A stretch of 34,404 nt of DNA from NCBI GenBank assembly GCA_947632385.1, contig CANRPD010000019.1:1-34404 (forward strand), in the 5' to 3' direction. Shown here piece after piece: positions 7,740-16,002 of the stretch. A program made the translations under genes and the position numbers. Numbering within the stretch: the stretch's first letter is position 1; the number at the start of each line of letters is the position of its first letter. Source of the DNA: an uncultured Clostridia bacterium (lineage in GTDB: Bacteria; Bacillota; Clostridia; Oscillospirales; Acutalibacteraceae). The notes under the pieces were generated by a model that searched no databases, was not told where the DNA came from, and saw only the letters and a list, made by a program, of their open reading frames with translations.

Positions 7740-8374
7740 TTGGGATGTACCTCCATTTCCATCACCGCATCGCACAGCATGCGGATGTCCTCGGCGCTGT
7801 GGCTGGCCAGCAGGATGGCCTTGCCCCGGGCCTTCAGCTCCAGCAGCAGCGCCCGCATGGCGTCCACGGTGGCCCGGTCCAGGCCGTTGAAGGGCTCGTC
7901 CAGCACCAGGACGTCGGGGTCCTCCATGATCGCCTGGGCGATGCCCAGCCGCTGGCGCATGCCCAGGGAGTAGGTCCCCACCGCCTTGTGCATGCTGTCG
8001 GTGAGGCCCACCCGCTCCAGGGCGGCGAGGATCTCCCCCTTGCCGATGCGGCCCTTCAGGGACGCCAGGAGCTTCAGGTTCCGGTAGCCGCTGCGGGTGG
8101 GGATGAAGCCCGGGGTCTCGATGATGACCCCCAGGCGGTCGGGGAAATCGCAGTCCCGGCCCACCCGCTGGCCCTGCACCGTCACCGTGCCGGAATCCGG
8201 CCGCAGAAAGCCGCAGATGCACTTCATCAGCACGGTCTTGCCGCTGCCGTTGCTGCCCACCACCCCCACGATCTGCCCCGGGGGGATCTCCAGATCCACG
8301 TTCACCAGCACCGGCTGGCCGCCGAAGGCCTTGGACACCTGGGCCACCACCACACCGTCTTTCGCCATGTTCAT
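7736..8374 (-). CDS. ABC transporter ATP-binding protein
   Basis: The product is 212 residues: Walker A GSNGSGKT (40-47), signature YSLGMRQRLG (135-144) and Walker B VLVLDEP (155-161), followed by the D-loop and switch His (LLASHSAED). The LGMRQR form of the signature is typical of ABC-2-type exporters related to bacitracin/lantibiotic export. The start at 8374 overlaps the permease stop (ATGA); a second ATG six bases on is possible. It would power the two membrane proteins encoded just upstream. It is short for a full ATPase subunit but complete in motifs. Confidence 0.92.
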   Translation of the reverse strand: MNMAKDGVVVAQVSKAFGGQPVLVNVDLEIPPGQIVGVVGSNGSGKTVLMKCICGFLRPDSGTVTVQGQRVGRDCDFPDRLGVIIETPGFIPTRSGYRNLKLLASLKGRIGKGEILAALERVGLTDSMHKAVGTYSLGMRQRLGIAQAIMEDPDVLVLDEPFNGLDRATVDAMRALLLELKARGKAILLASHSAEDIRMLCDAVMEMEVHPK

Positions 8375-9297
8375 CGCTCCGTTCCCGTAAAGTGGAAGGC
8401 ATACCGCCGCACCCGCCAAAAAGCCAGCAGGAACAGCGCCAAGCTGACGCCCCCAAAGAGGGCGTAGGACTGCCACATCCGGGGCAGGCGGTCATAGCCG
8501 AAGCTGTGCATGGAATAGGTGGCGTGGTTGAGGGGCGACAGCCACCCGGACAGCAGCACCGCCCAGGACGACCGCTCCTCCGGCAGATGGAACCAGTCGG
8601 TGAGGACCTGGGGGGTCAGGAGCATGCCGAAGCCGGAAAACACCGCTCCCGCCAGCATCCCCAGGCGGCTCCGCAACAGGTTGAACAGGAAGATCAGGGC
8701 GGCCAGGGTCAGGGAATAGCCCAGCATCAGCCCGAAAATGTGGGCCGTGCAGCGGTAGGGGAAGGTGAGCTCCAGCACCTTGACGAAGGCCGGGACGGCG
8801 ATCTCCTGACCGATGTTGGAATACCCCAGGATGGCCGCGGTCTCGCTCCACAGGTCCCCGGGATAGGACTGGGTCCCCACCAGCGCCACCGTGGACACCA
8901 GGATGAACAGAACGAACAGCAGCGTGGCCAGCACCAGATACAGGATCTGCCCCGCCATCCAGCACCGCCGGGACGTGCGCACCAGGAACAGGGGTACCTC
9001 GTTGTCCAGGTCGGGCAGGTCGGCAAAGAGCAGCAGCAGGCACAGGGAGACCAGCAGCACGGAGTTGGCGTCGCCAAAGGTCCAGATGAAGGGCTCCAGC
9101 ACCTGCAGGGCCGTGCCGTGGGCCTGGGCAAAGGCGGTGACCTTGTCGGAGAGCAGAAAGCACGCCACAAAGCCCAGGGAGAACGCCATCCACACCTGGG
9201 GGCTGCGGTCCCACCGCCCAAACAGCGTCCGGGCCATGAGGACCGTCTGCCGCAGGCAGGCCCCCGCCCTGCGGGTCTTTGGGGTTTTGTCAGACAT
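8371..9297 (-). CDS. ABC exporter membrane subunit (permease B)
   Basis: The product is 308 residues with about six hydrophobic helices, including SLGFVACFLLSDKV, SVLLVSLCLLLLFADL, a strongly hydrophobic LYLVLATLLFVLFILVSTV, and a final helix before RRYAFHFTGTER. There is no enzyme motif. The start at 9297 has GGAG upstream and overlaps the previous gene by eight bases. Position between another membrane protein and an ABC ATPase makes it an ABC-2-like permease; the sequence alone is not diagnostic. The substrate is unknown. Confidence 0.75.
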   Translation of the reverse strand: MSDKTPKTRRAGACLRQTVLMARTLFGRWDRSPQVWMAFSLGFVACFLLSDKVTAFAQAHGTALQVLEPFIWTFGDANSVLLVSLCLLLLFADLPDLDNEVPLFLVRTSRRCWMAGQILYLVLATLLFVLFILVSTVALVGTQSYPGDLWSETAAILGYSNIGQEIAVPAFVKVLELTFPYRCTAHIFGLMLGYSLTLAALIFLFNLLRSRLGMLAGAVFSGFGMLLTPQVLTDWFHLPEERSSWAVLLSGWLSPLNHATYSMHSFGYDRLPRMWQSYALFGGVSLALFLLAFWRVRRYAFHFTGTER

Positions 9298-9916
9298 GCT
9301 CCAGCTTCCTTTCCACCACGGCAAAATAGGCCAGCCCCACCCCCACAAGCAGCGTGCCCAGCAGCAGGCAGATCCCCGTCTCCCCGAAGGGCCACGCGTG
9401 CCGGGGGAACAGCCACTCGTCGGGGTACAGGCAGTAGGAGGCTTTCCAGTAGCGCTCGGCCAGGATCACCAAAAAATAGCACAGCACGAAGGGTCCCCCG
9501 TAGGCCAGGCACCGGCTGTCGGACACCGCCGCCAGCAGCGCCGCCGTCCCCGCCCAGAGCATGGCGGAGAGGAACAGCAGGCTGTATGTGCAGCAGGGCT
9601 CCTCCCGGGCCGAGAGCCGGTCATAGGCCCAGGCGGCCAGGACCTCCACCCCGCCCCCCGACAGGCAGGCCGCGGCGAATTTCCCCAGGATATACCCCCG
9701 GACGCTGGTGCGCACCAGGGCCAGCCGGGCAAACCCGCCCCGATATTCCTCCGGAAAGCCGCAGGAGAAGGGCAGGGTGCAGGCCACCGGGACGGTCATG
9801 CGGAACAGGGTGGACTCCGCCCCCTGGGCAAACAGCACCCCCAGCTGCAGGGCCAAAGCCGCCAGGAACCCCGCGGAGCACACCGCCCGCCTGAGATCCG
9901 TCTCGAAGCTGTTCAT
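9290..9916 (-). CDS. ABC exporter membrane subunit (permease A)
   Basis: The product is 208 residues from ATG 9916 (AGGGAGGGG upstream). It is mostly hydrophobic, with about six predicted helices (FLAALALQLGVLFAQG; LLFLSAMLWAGTAALLAAV; FVLCYFLVILAE; LLLGTLLVGVGLAYFAVV). It resembles small ABC-2-type membrane subunits by size and context but I recognise no signature. It is the first gene of the five-gene operon 9916-5518, whose genes all overlap by four to eight bases. The upstream operator at 9979-10009 suggests control by the adjacent two-component system. Confidence 0.7.
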   Translation of the reverse strand: MNSFETDLRRAVCSAGFLAALALQLGVLFAQGAESTLFRMTVPVACTLPFSCGFPEEYRGGFARLALVRTSVRGYILGKFAAACLSGGGVEVLAAWAYDRLSAREEPCCTYSLLFLSAMLWAGTAALLAAVSDSRCLAYGGPFVLCYFLVILAERYWKASYCLYPDEWLFPRHAWPFGETGICLLLGTLLVGVGLAYFAVVERKLEHV

Positions 9917-9978
9917 GGCATCCCCTCCCTGGGCCGTTCCCCCGCAAAAAAAGGACGGGTCCCCGGCATCGTACCGCC

Positions 9979-10009
9979 AGTATACCACCCGTCCTGTTTT
10001 CAAGTCTTC
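9979..10009 (-). promoter_or_regulatory. Regulated promoter of the ABC operon with shared 15-base box
   Basis: On the minus strand the -10 is TATACT (9984-9979). No good -35 exists; in its place lies GAAGACTTGAAAACA (10009-9995). The identical 15 bases occur in the lipoprotein promoter at 13826-13812, at nearly the same distance from TATACT (10 versus 9 bases). This suggests an activator-dependent promoter bound by the OmpR-type regulator encoded at 11375-12031. Confidence 0.6.
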
Positions 10010-10018
10010 ATGGGGTTG

Positions 10019-11371
10019 TTAGGGATTTGTAAAAACGGTGACCCGGGTGCCCTCCCCCACCCGGCTTTGGAACTGGAGACCGAACCCGTGCCGCCGCAGG
10101 ATCAGCGCCGTCAGGGCCAGGCCCAGCCCGGCCCCGCCGTTTTTGCGGCTGCGGGATTTGTCCACCATGTAGAAGGGCTCGGTGATCCGGGGGATCTCCT
10201 GCTCCGGGATGCCCCGGCCCCGGTCCTCCACCACCCAGTCGCCGTTTTGGGCGTACAGGCGCACCGTGCTGCCGGGCTCCGAGGCCCGGATCCCGTTGAC
10301 CAGCAGGTTCACCAGCGCCTCGCTGAGCAGGTCCCGGTCTCCCCGCACCGAGCCCGAGGCCGTCCCCACCTGGACGGACACCCCGCAGGCGTCGGCAAAG
10401 CTCCCGGCGGTCCGGGCTGCGGCGGCAAACAGCTCCCCCACGGGGACCTCCTCGAAGCCCAGGTCCTCCGCCCGGTCCAGCTCCAGCAGGCGCATCATCT
10501 TTTTGGCCAGGCGGTCCAGCCGGCCGCTCTCCTCCTCGATGTACCGCAGGGCCGCGTCCGTGTCCTCCGGGGAGAGCTTCACCCTGCGCAGGGTCTGGGC
10601 ATAGCCGGAGATGGCAGTGAGAGGGGTCTTCAGCTCGTGGGTCAGCCCGCCCATGAACAGGGTCTTCTTCTCGTCGCTCTCCTCCACCGCCCGGATATGC
10701 CGCTCCACCGCCTCCGCCATGCGGTTGAAATCCTCCCCCAGGGCGCCGATCTCGTCCCTGCGCCGGGCGTCCACCCGGCGGTCATAGGCGCCGGCGGCAA
10801 TGGCCCGGGCCCCCTGGGAAAGGGCCGTCAGGGGCCGCAGCTCCCGCCTCAGGGCCAGCACCAGCACGAGGACCAGCACCGCCGCCGCCAGCAGGGAGAT
10901 CCCCACAGCGGCCAGCGCCAGCCGCTGCAGCGCCCCGTAGGCCTCGGTGACGTCATACAGCCGGTACAGGTCAAAGGTGCGCATCTGGGCGTGAAAGACC
11001 ATCAGCCGCCGGCCGTCCTGGTCCAGCAGGCCCCAGTCCCCGGCCTCCCCGCCCGCCGCAGCCCGGCGCAGCCGCTCCGGGGAGAGGCTGGTCTGGTTGT
11101 ACCACACCGCGTCCCCCGCCAGGGCCACGCAGTAGTCCTCCCGCCGGCTCTTGAAAAAGAACCCCACCTGCTCCCGGTCCAGCCCCCGGGGAAACGCCTG
11201 GGCGTACCGGTCCAGCTCCACCTGCACCGAGAACAGCCCGCCGGCCCCCTCGGCGGCGGCGTTCTCCACCACCTGCCGCCGGTAGAGACGGAAAAAGGCC
11301 GCGCCGCACAGCAGCGTGGCAAGAAAGATCAGCACGCCCCCCAGCAGCGCGATCCGTGTCCGCAGCTTCAT
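10019..11371 (-). CDS. Sensor histidine kinase
   Basis: The product is 450 residues. It has a first membrane helix (8-28), an extracytoplasmic sensor region of about 120 residues, a second helix (about 152-174), HAMP, then the dimerisation helix with phospho-acceptor His245 in GGLTHELKTPLTAISGY. The N-box (NLLVNGIRA), G1 (VVEDRGRGIP), F-box (ITEPFYMVDKSRS) and G2 (GGAGLGLAL) of the ATPase domain follow. It is therefore a complete EnvZ-type kinase. It starts three bases after the response regulator stop and is followed by the ABC operon, so its signal is probably a compound or envelope stress relieved by that exporter. Confidence 0.95.
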   Translation of the reverse strand: MKLRTRIALLGGVLIFLATLLCGAAFFRLYRRQVVENAAAEGAGGLFSVQVELDRYAQAFPRGLDREQVGFFFKSRREDYCVALAGDAVWYNQTSLSPERLRRAAAGGEAGDWGLLDQDGRRLMVFHAQMRTFDLYRLYDVTEAYGALQRLALAAVGISLLAAAVLVLVLVLALRRELRPLTALSQGARAIAAGAYDRRVDARRRDEIGALGEDFNRMAEAVERHIRAVEESDEKKTLFMGGLTHELKTPLTAISGYAQTLRRVKLSPEDTDAALRYIEEESGRLDRLAKKMMRLLELDRAEDLGFEEVPVGELFAAAARTAGSFADACGVSVQVGTASGSVRGDRDLLSEALVNLLVNGIRASEPGSTVRLYAQNGDWVVEDRGRGIPEQEIPRITEPFYMVDKSRSRKNGGAGLGLALTALILRRHGFGLQFQSRVGEGTRVTVFTNP

Positions 11372-11374
11372 CCC

Positions 11375-12031
11375 TCACGCCTCCAATCGGTACCCTACCC
11401 GGGGCACGGTGACGATGAGCTCCGGGTCCCCCAGCTTTTTCCGCAGCTGGGCGATGTGCACGTCCACCGTGCGGGTCTCCCCCAGATAGTCCTCGCCCCA
11501 CACCAGCTGGATCAGGTCCTCCCGGCGGATGGCGATGTTCCGGTTCTTCACCAGCACCGCCAACAGGTTGAATTCCGTGGGCCGCAGCGGGATCTCCTTC
11601 CCCGCCCGGAACACCCGGTGCTCTCCCAGGTCGATCTCCAGCTCCCGCACCCGCAGCCGGGTCTCCCCGCCCCGGCGCTGCAGCACCTTGTCCATGCGCA
11701 CCAACAGCTCCAGCACCTCAAAGGGCTTGACGATGTAATCCTCCGCCCCGCCGGTCAGCCCCTCCAGCTTGGAGGGCAGGTCGTCCCGGGCGGTGAGGAA
11801 GATCACCGGGATCCCGTAGGGCCGCAGATCCCCCAGCAGCTGGAACCCTGTCCGCCCCGGCACCATCACGTCCAGCAGCGCCAGGTCATACCGGTGGTCC
11901 TTGGCCAGGGCCTGCTGCGCCCCCAGCCCATCGGAAAAGATCACCGGCTCCATCCCCGCCACCGAGAGATTCATGGCGATCAGCTGGGCGATGGGCTCCT
12001 CGTCCTCCACGATCAGGATCCGATACCCCAT
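11375..12031 (-). CDS. OmpR/PhoB family response regulator
   Basis: The product is 218 residues. The receiver domain has the acidic pair in VEDEE (9-12), phospho-acceptor Asp54 in LLDVMVPG, Thr80 and Lys102 (VKPFEV). The C-terminal winged helix (about 128-218) has the usual LRPTEFNLLAVL, TVDVHIAQLRKKLG and RVGYRLE signatures. AAAGGAGG upstream sets the start. It has its own promoter at 12112-12140, just after the lipoprotein gene. A direct-repeat operator is expected for this family; the box shared by 9995-10009 and 13812-13826 is the best candidate. Confidence 0.96.
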   Translation of the reverse strand: MGYRILIVEDEEPIAQLIAMNLSVAGMEPVIFSDGLGAQQALAKDHRYDLALLDVMVPGRTGFQLLGDLRPYGIPVIFLTARDDLPSKLEGLTGGAEDYIVKPFEVLELLVRMDKVLQRRGGETRLRVRELEIDLGEHRVFRAGKEIPLRPTEFNLLAVLVKNRNIAIRREDLIQLVWGEDYLGETRTVDVHIAQLRKKLGDPELIVTVPRVGYRLEA

Positions 12032-12062
12032 GGAAACGACCTCCTTTTCTCAAACCGCCTCT

Positions 12063-12140
12063 GCCCGGCCCCACACAGCGGGCCGGGCGCAGCAGGTCCC
12101 TGTTCGTGTTCAGTATACCACCGGGCACCGCCCCCGGCAA
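12063..12140 (-). promoter_or_regulatory. Promoter and leader hairpin of the two-component genes
   Basis: Minus strand: TTGCCG (12140-12135), 17-base spacer, TATACT (12117-12112). In the leader, GCCCGGCCC and GGGCCGGGC (12063-12071 with 12080-12088) form a perfect 9-bp hairpin with an 8-base loop. No U-tract follows, so it is more likely a 5'-stabilising structure than an attenuator. The shared regulator box is absent here. Confidence 0.6.
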
Positions 12141-12157
12141 GGGAAATCGGCTTTGCC

Positions 12158-13765
12158 TCAATACCCCAAAGCGCTGTCGATGACGCTGCCGTCGATGGCG
12201 TTGATGGCCAGCAGCGTGCCCACCTGGGTCCGCACGGCCACGTTCTCCACCGAGCTTTCCTTCTTCCCTTCAAAGCTCCACACCGGCACGATGAGCCCCG
12301 TGTCGAAGGCGTTTTGCTCGGAGATCCGGGAATAGGACAGCCGCACCCGGTCCACGGAGAGCACGTTCTGCTCCTCCTCTTCGGCGTTCACCATGCACAC
12401 CATGCTCTCAAAGGTGTCCCGGATCTGGGCAAAGGGCTTCATGGCCGCCCCCGCCACCACCGTCTCGGTGATCTCCACCGGCGAGTCATAGGCAAAGCCC
12501 ACGATGCCCCGGTCGTTGATCTTGAACTCCACCGTCTCCCCCGGCCAGATCTGCTTGATCTCGTGCTCCTCCGAGTATTTCGACCCGCTGGACTGGGTCA
12601 GCAGCGCCCCGTCCACCGACCGGAAGAAGTGGAGGATGTAGTAGTGCCGGTAGGTCACCGTGTTCGTCTGAGGGTCATAGTCGTCCGCGTCCGCATATTC
12701 GTTATAGAGCCCGCCCTCGCCAAAGGCGAAGTCCTCAAGGCCCACCTGCTCCAAAAACGCCTGGGCCTGCTCTATAGCCTCCTCCTGGGAGAGGGTGGTC
12801 TCGTCCCCGGCCAAGGGGACGAATCGGGTCGTCTCGTTCCACCCGTAGCTGATGTCGGAGAGAAAGTTTTCCGGCAGATCGGGGTTCTGGGGCTGCCCGG
12901 TGGCGATCTGCTCCGGGTCCAGGGAGGACTTGGGCCCCAGCACGCCGTTGTGCAGGGCGGGCATCCGGTCCCACCGGGCGCTGTACACCATCCAGTTGCT
13001 GTAGCGGTCGCTGTTCACCGCCTTGAACTCCGCCAGGGGCCCGCCGCTCCCGTCGGTCACGGCGTAGAGCACGTCCCCCTCGGGGATCAGCTGGTGATAG
13101 TAGTCGTACCGCTCCGGGGATCCGGCATACAGGTCGCTCACCGCGTGGAGCTGCCCGTCGATGGCGTATTCCTGCAGATCCACGGTCTCCGGCGCCGTCT
13201 CATACGCCTCCTGCCACCGGTCGATGTACTCCCACTGGGCCTGCTCCAGGTCCGTCTGGATCTCCTCCTCGGTGAAGAAGGGCGTCCCGTCATCCTCCGT
13301 CTGGCTGCGCAGGTCCGCCTCGAACTTTTGGTACGCCTCCCGTCCCTGGGCGATGCGCGCCTCCAGCACCGACTTGGTCTCCACCGACAGGGCCGCCGCG
13401 TCATACAGGGGCTGGTCCCCCAGCAGCGCCCGGCGCACCTTCTCCACGAAGGCCGGGTCCCATTTCTTCTGCCGCACCCGGTAGACGTTCAGCGTCTGGG
13501 CCTCGGGCACCTCCACCGCCGCGTCCACCGCCACCGTGACATGCAGGCTCTCGTTCTCGATCCGCGTCTGATACCGCTCCCCGGCTCCCACTTCCTTCTG
13601 CAGGGCCTGGGCGTCCACCGTGCCCGCCCCCTCCGTCTGGGCCTGGCTGATGAGGTCCTCCATGTTCTTGTGCACCACCACGGACTGTTCCGGGTTCGCC
13701 TGGCAGCCGGCCAGCAGCACCGCCAGCCCGCACACCGCCGCCCCCAGGATTCGCTTTCCGTTCAT
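12158..13765 (-). CDS. Putative lipoprotein of the two-component/ABC cluster (DUF6034-like)
   Basis: The product is 535 residues. The signal peptide ends in lipobox LLAGC with Cys21, so it should be a lipoprotein on the outer face of the membrane. The body is acidic and soluble. Its C-terminal third (about 400-535) resembles envelope proteins with repeated beta-alpha modules, for example GIVGFAYDSPVEITETVV and GLIVPVWSFEG. From memory it matches lipoproteins annotated DUF6034 that occur beside two-component/ABC clusters in Oscillospiraceae; this is not verified. It is transcribed from its own promoter with the same box as the ABC operon. A role in sensing or binding the exporter's substrate is inferred. 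Confidence 0.8.
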   Translation of the reverse strand: MNGKRILGAAVCGLAVLLAGCQANPEQSVVVHKNMEDLISQAQTEGAGTVDAQALQKEVGAGERYQTRIENESLHVTVAVDAAVEVPEAQTLNVYRVRQKKWDPAFVEKVRRALLGDQPLYDAAALSVETKSVLEARIAQGREAYQKFEADLRSQTEDDGTPFFTEEEIQTDLEQAQWEYIDRWQEAYETAPETVDLQEYAIDGQLHAVSDLYAGSPERYDYYHQLIPEGDVLYAVTDGSGGPLAEFKAVNSDRYSNWMVYSARWDRMPALHNGVLGPKSSLDPEQIATGQPQNPDLPENFLSDISYGWNETTRFVPLAGDETTLSQEEAIEQAQAFLEQVGLEDFAFGEGGLYNEYADADDYDPQTNTVTYRHYYILHFFRSVDGALLTQSSGSKYSEEHEIKQIWPGETVEFKINDRGIVGFAYDSPVEITETVVAGAAMKPFAQIRDTFESMVCMVNAEEEEQNVLSVDRVRLSYSRISEQNAFDTGLIVPVWSFEGKKESSVENVAVRTQVGTLLAINAIDGSVIDSALGY

Positions 13766-13796
13766 ATCCGCTTCCCCTTTCGCCGCGTTTTCCTCC

Positions 13797-13840
13797 AGTA
13801 TACCCGGAACATGTTTTCAAGTCTTCTGGAAACTGTTTTC
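13797..13840 (-). promoter_or_regulatory. Regulated promoter of the lipoprotein gene with two direct repeats
   Basis: On the minus strand: -10 TATACT (13802-13797). Nine bases upstream lies the box GAAGACTTGAAAACA (13826-13812), replacing a consensus -35. GAAAACA occurs twice, at 13840-13834 and 13818-13812, exactly 22 bases apart (two helical turns), as expected for tandem OmpR-family dimers. Confidence 0.6.
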
Positions 13841-14170
13841 GATTTGTAAAAATCCCCTGCCGGGGCAGCGGGCGGTCTTCCCAAAGTCTCCCTGGAACAA
13901 TTGATTTCCATACTGAGACCATAATGAAAACTTCTGCTTTCCCGATCTGGGGCGCTGTATGGTGTTGAATAGCGGCTGTATACCGACAGGTTCGTGCATG
14001 TTCAAGGCCGTTTTTGCAGGGCACAGACATATAAATTGTTCCCTTGGCAGGGAAACTTTGGATATTTATACACATTTTTGTATAGCCCGTTTGGGCCCTT
14101 TTCGCCCCGTCCCCCCCGACGAAAAATACTATATTCTTTTCATTCGGGCCCCTTTTTTTCGGGAAAAAAC
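13841..14170. other. Gene-free stretch, lower GC
   Basis: This is about 330 bases between divergent genes. GC is visibly lower than in the neighbours, with runs of T and A. Short ORFs here lack ribosome binding sites and family resemblance. I see no RNA gene, large inverted repeat or copy of the window's repeat families. It may be decayed sequence. Confidence 0.5.
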
Positions 14171-14199
14171 TTGCTTTTTCCCCCATTTTGCGGTATACT
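14171..14199 (+). promoter_or_regulatory. Sigma-A promoter for the acetyltransferase genes
   Basis: TTGCTT (14171-14176), 17-base spacer, TATACT (14194-14199), 31 bases before the ATG. Confidence 0.75.
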
Positions 14200-14230
14200 C
14201 GCTGCAAATCCCCCCAAAGGAGGCCCTCTC

Positions 14231-14953
14231 ATGAGCAAAGAACCCACCCTCTACACCCAGCGCCTGATCCTGCGGCCCCTCACTCCGGCGGATGCCCCCG
14301 CCATGTTCAGCTGGACCGGTGACGAACGGGTGACCCGATACACGTCGTACTCCACCCACAGGGACCTGGGGCAGACAGAGGCGTGGATCCGCGCGGCCGT
14401 GGAGGACCCGGACAAGTGGACCTGGGGCTTTGCCCTGCGGGAGGACCGCCGCCTCATCGGCGTGGGGAGCATGAAGCCGGCCGCCGACGCCCCGGGTTTC
14501 TGGGAGATCGGCTATGCCCTGCACCATGACTTCTGGAACCGGGGCTACTGCACCGAGGCCGTGCGGGCCCTGCTGGACTATGCCCGCTTCTTCCTGGGAG
14601 TGCGGAAGGTCTGCGCCGTGTTCGCGGTGGACAACCCCTCCTCCGGCCGGGTGCTGAAAAAGTGCGGCATGCGCTTTGCCGGCAGCACGAAGTTCACCAA
14701 ATCCGACGGCAGCCAGACCTTCCACGCCCGACGGTACGTGCTGGAATGGCCCCTGAAGCCCGACCTGGTGCGGGCGCCCCTGCAGGATTCCGACGACCCG
14801 GCGGACCGGGACGGCCCCACCTACGACTGGGAAGCCCAGTACCGGGAGCTGACGAAGGACCTGAAAGAGCCGGAGCCGGATCCGCCCATCCCCTTTGCGG
14901 AGGCGGCCCGCCTCCTGGGCCATCAAACGGACGACGATGACGGGGACCGGTAA
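14231..14953 (+). CDS. GNAT family N-acetyltransferase (RimJ/RimL-like), with acidic C-terminal tail
   Basis: The product is 240 residues. It has the RimJ/RimL-type opening TQRLILRPLTPADAPAMF, the acetyl-CoA site around WNRGYCTEAVRALLDYA, and the closing SGRVLKKCGMRF. ATG at 14231 follows AAAGGAGG by seven bases. Residues about 177-240 form an acidic, charged extension (ending DDDDGDR) that the neighbouring paralogue lacks. It transfers an acetyl group from acetyl-CoA to an amine: a protein N-terminus, antibiotic or small molecule. The next gene is a clear paralogue, about half identical by eye over the first 175 residues, so this is a tandem duplication. Confidence 0.92.
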   Translation: MSKEPTLYTQRLILRPLTPADAPAMFSWTGDERVTRYTSYSTHRDLGQTEAWIRAAVEDPDKWTWGFALREDRRLIGVGSMKPAADAPGFWEIGYALHHDFWNRGYCTEAVRALLDYARFFLGVRKVCAVFAVDNPSSGRVLKKCGMRFAGSTKFTKSDGSQTFHARRYVLEWPLKPDLVRAPLQDSDDPADRDGPTYDWEAQYRELTKDLKEPEPDPPIPFAEAARLLGHQTDDDDGDR

Positions 14954-15109
14954 GGGCCCCGGGCTGGCACCGCGCCCAAAGACCCAAAGGCCGTGTCAGA
15001 ACACAAGGGGAAACAGAGTGCGGGACCGTGCCGGGGAAGCTGCAACGATGGGCGCCGAATGGAACGCAGCAGGTAAATCGACCAACGGGAAGGTGCAGGA
15101 GGAGAGGAC

Positions 15110-15694
15110 ATGAGCAAAGAACCGATCCTGGAGACAGACCGGCTGATCTTGCGTCCGCTGACACTGGACGACGCGGAAGCCTGTTTCAGCTGGAACAGCG
15201 ACGAACGAGTGACCAAGTATATGTCCTATTCGACCTATACCGATCTCCGCCAAACGGTGGAGTGGATCCAGTCGACTTTGACGGACGAGACCGAATGGAC
15301 CTGGGCATTTGTTCTGAAAGCAGAAAACAAAGTGATCGGGACCGGGGGCATCGGGCCGAACGTCCACATGGAAGGCTATTGGGGCATGGGCTATAATCTC
15401 CATTATGACTATTGGCACAAGGGCTATTGCACCGAAGCCATGCGCGCCATCATCGATTTCGTGCACAACGAGCTAGGCATCAACAAGATCTGCTCCGACC
15501 ATGCGGTGGAGAATCCCCGCTCTGGGAAGGTGATGGAAAAATGCGGCCTGAAATTCGACCATTATGGAACGTACACCAAGCTGGACGGCAGCCAAACCTT
15601 TCCGGCCAAGTTTTATAAGCTGGATCTGAACGAAGTTCCCGCTGGACGGGACAGGAGCCCGAGGGACACATCGGGATCGGCAGGAGGAAAGTGA
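15110..15694 (+). CDS. GNAT family N-acetyltransferase, tandem paralogue
   Basis: The product is 194 residues, opening MSKEPILETDRLILRPLTLDD, with the acetyl-CoA region WHKGYCTEAMRAIIDF and the closing SGKVMEKCGLKF. GGAGAGG precedes the ATG. Codon use is plainly more AT-rich than in the paralogue and the surrounding genes (many AAA, GAT, TAT, ATT), so the two copies did not diverge only in place. One may have been acquired from a lower-GC relative. The 156-base gap to the first copy has no clear promoter or terminator, so co-transcription is plausible. The substrate is unknown. Confidence 0.92.
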   Translation: MSKEPILETDRLILRPLTLDDAEACFSWNSDERVTKYMSYSTYTDLRQTVEWIQSTLTDETEWTWAFVLKAENKVIGTGGIGPNVHMEGYWGMGYNLHYDYWHKGYCTEAMRAIIDFVHNELGINKICSDHAVENPRSGKVMEKCGLKFDHYGTYTKLDGSQTFPAKFYKLDLNEVPAGRDRSPRDTSGSAGGK

Positions 15695-15695
15695 C

Positions 15696-15857
15696 ATGAA
15701 GAAAATCGTGTTTGGGATCGCTTTGATCTTATTTGGATTCAGCATCGCCTACATTTCCGTACACGCGCAGTGGGCGATCATGCAGGCCGTCTCCCTGTTG
15801 TCCGTATTCGTGGGACTGATCTTTGCAGTTTATGGATTTCTTGAGAAGGAAAAATGA
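15696..15857 (+). CDS. Small two-helix membrane protein, 53 residues
   Basis: This short ORF starts one base after the acetyltransferase stop (TGACATG) behind a strong AGGAGG eight bases before the ATG. The product begins MKKIVFGIALILFGFSIAYI and has a second helix (AVSLLSVFVGLIFAVYGFL), ending in EKEK. Both hydrophobic stretches are long enough to span the membrane. Coupling to the GNAT gene and the ribosome site make it a real gene. It is AT-richer like its neighbour, so the pair probably arrived together. I recognise no family. Confidence 0.75.
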   Translation: MKKIVFGIALILFGFSIAYISVHAQWAIMQAVSLLSVFVGLIFAVYGFLEKEK

Positions 15858-15903
15858 CCTCCAATGGGCCGGCACGCTGCAAGACCCTGCCGGTCGAAAA
15901 ACC

Positions 15904-15941
15904 AAAAAGCGTTCAAACCGGTGGGTTTGAGCGCTTTTTTT
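15904..15941. terminator. Bidirectional intrinsic terminator
   Basis: AAAAAGCGTTCAAACC (15904-15919) pairs with 15924-15939 (one G-U wobble), loop GGTG. The stem is bordered by A-runs on one side and T-runs on the other. It can end the GNAT operon on plus and the radical SAM operon on minus. Confidence 0.9.
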
Positions 15942-16002
15942 GGTAAGCAGCGGCTCCGGGCCTCCGGGTCCGCACCGCGCCGTGCTCCTTTGGCCGACCG
16001 GT

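Noticed and set aside
8891..13849. A 1652-codon open frame on the plus strand
   Set aside because: It is antisense to six well-supported genes, is Gln/His/Pro/Gly-rich as expected from reading GC-rich codons backwards, and has no family motif.
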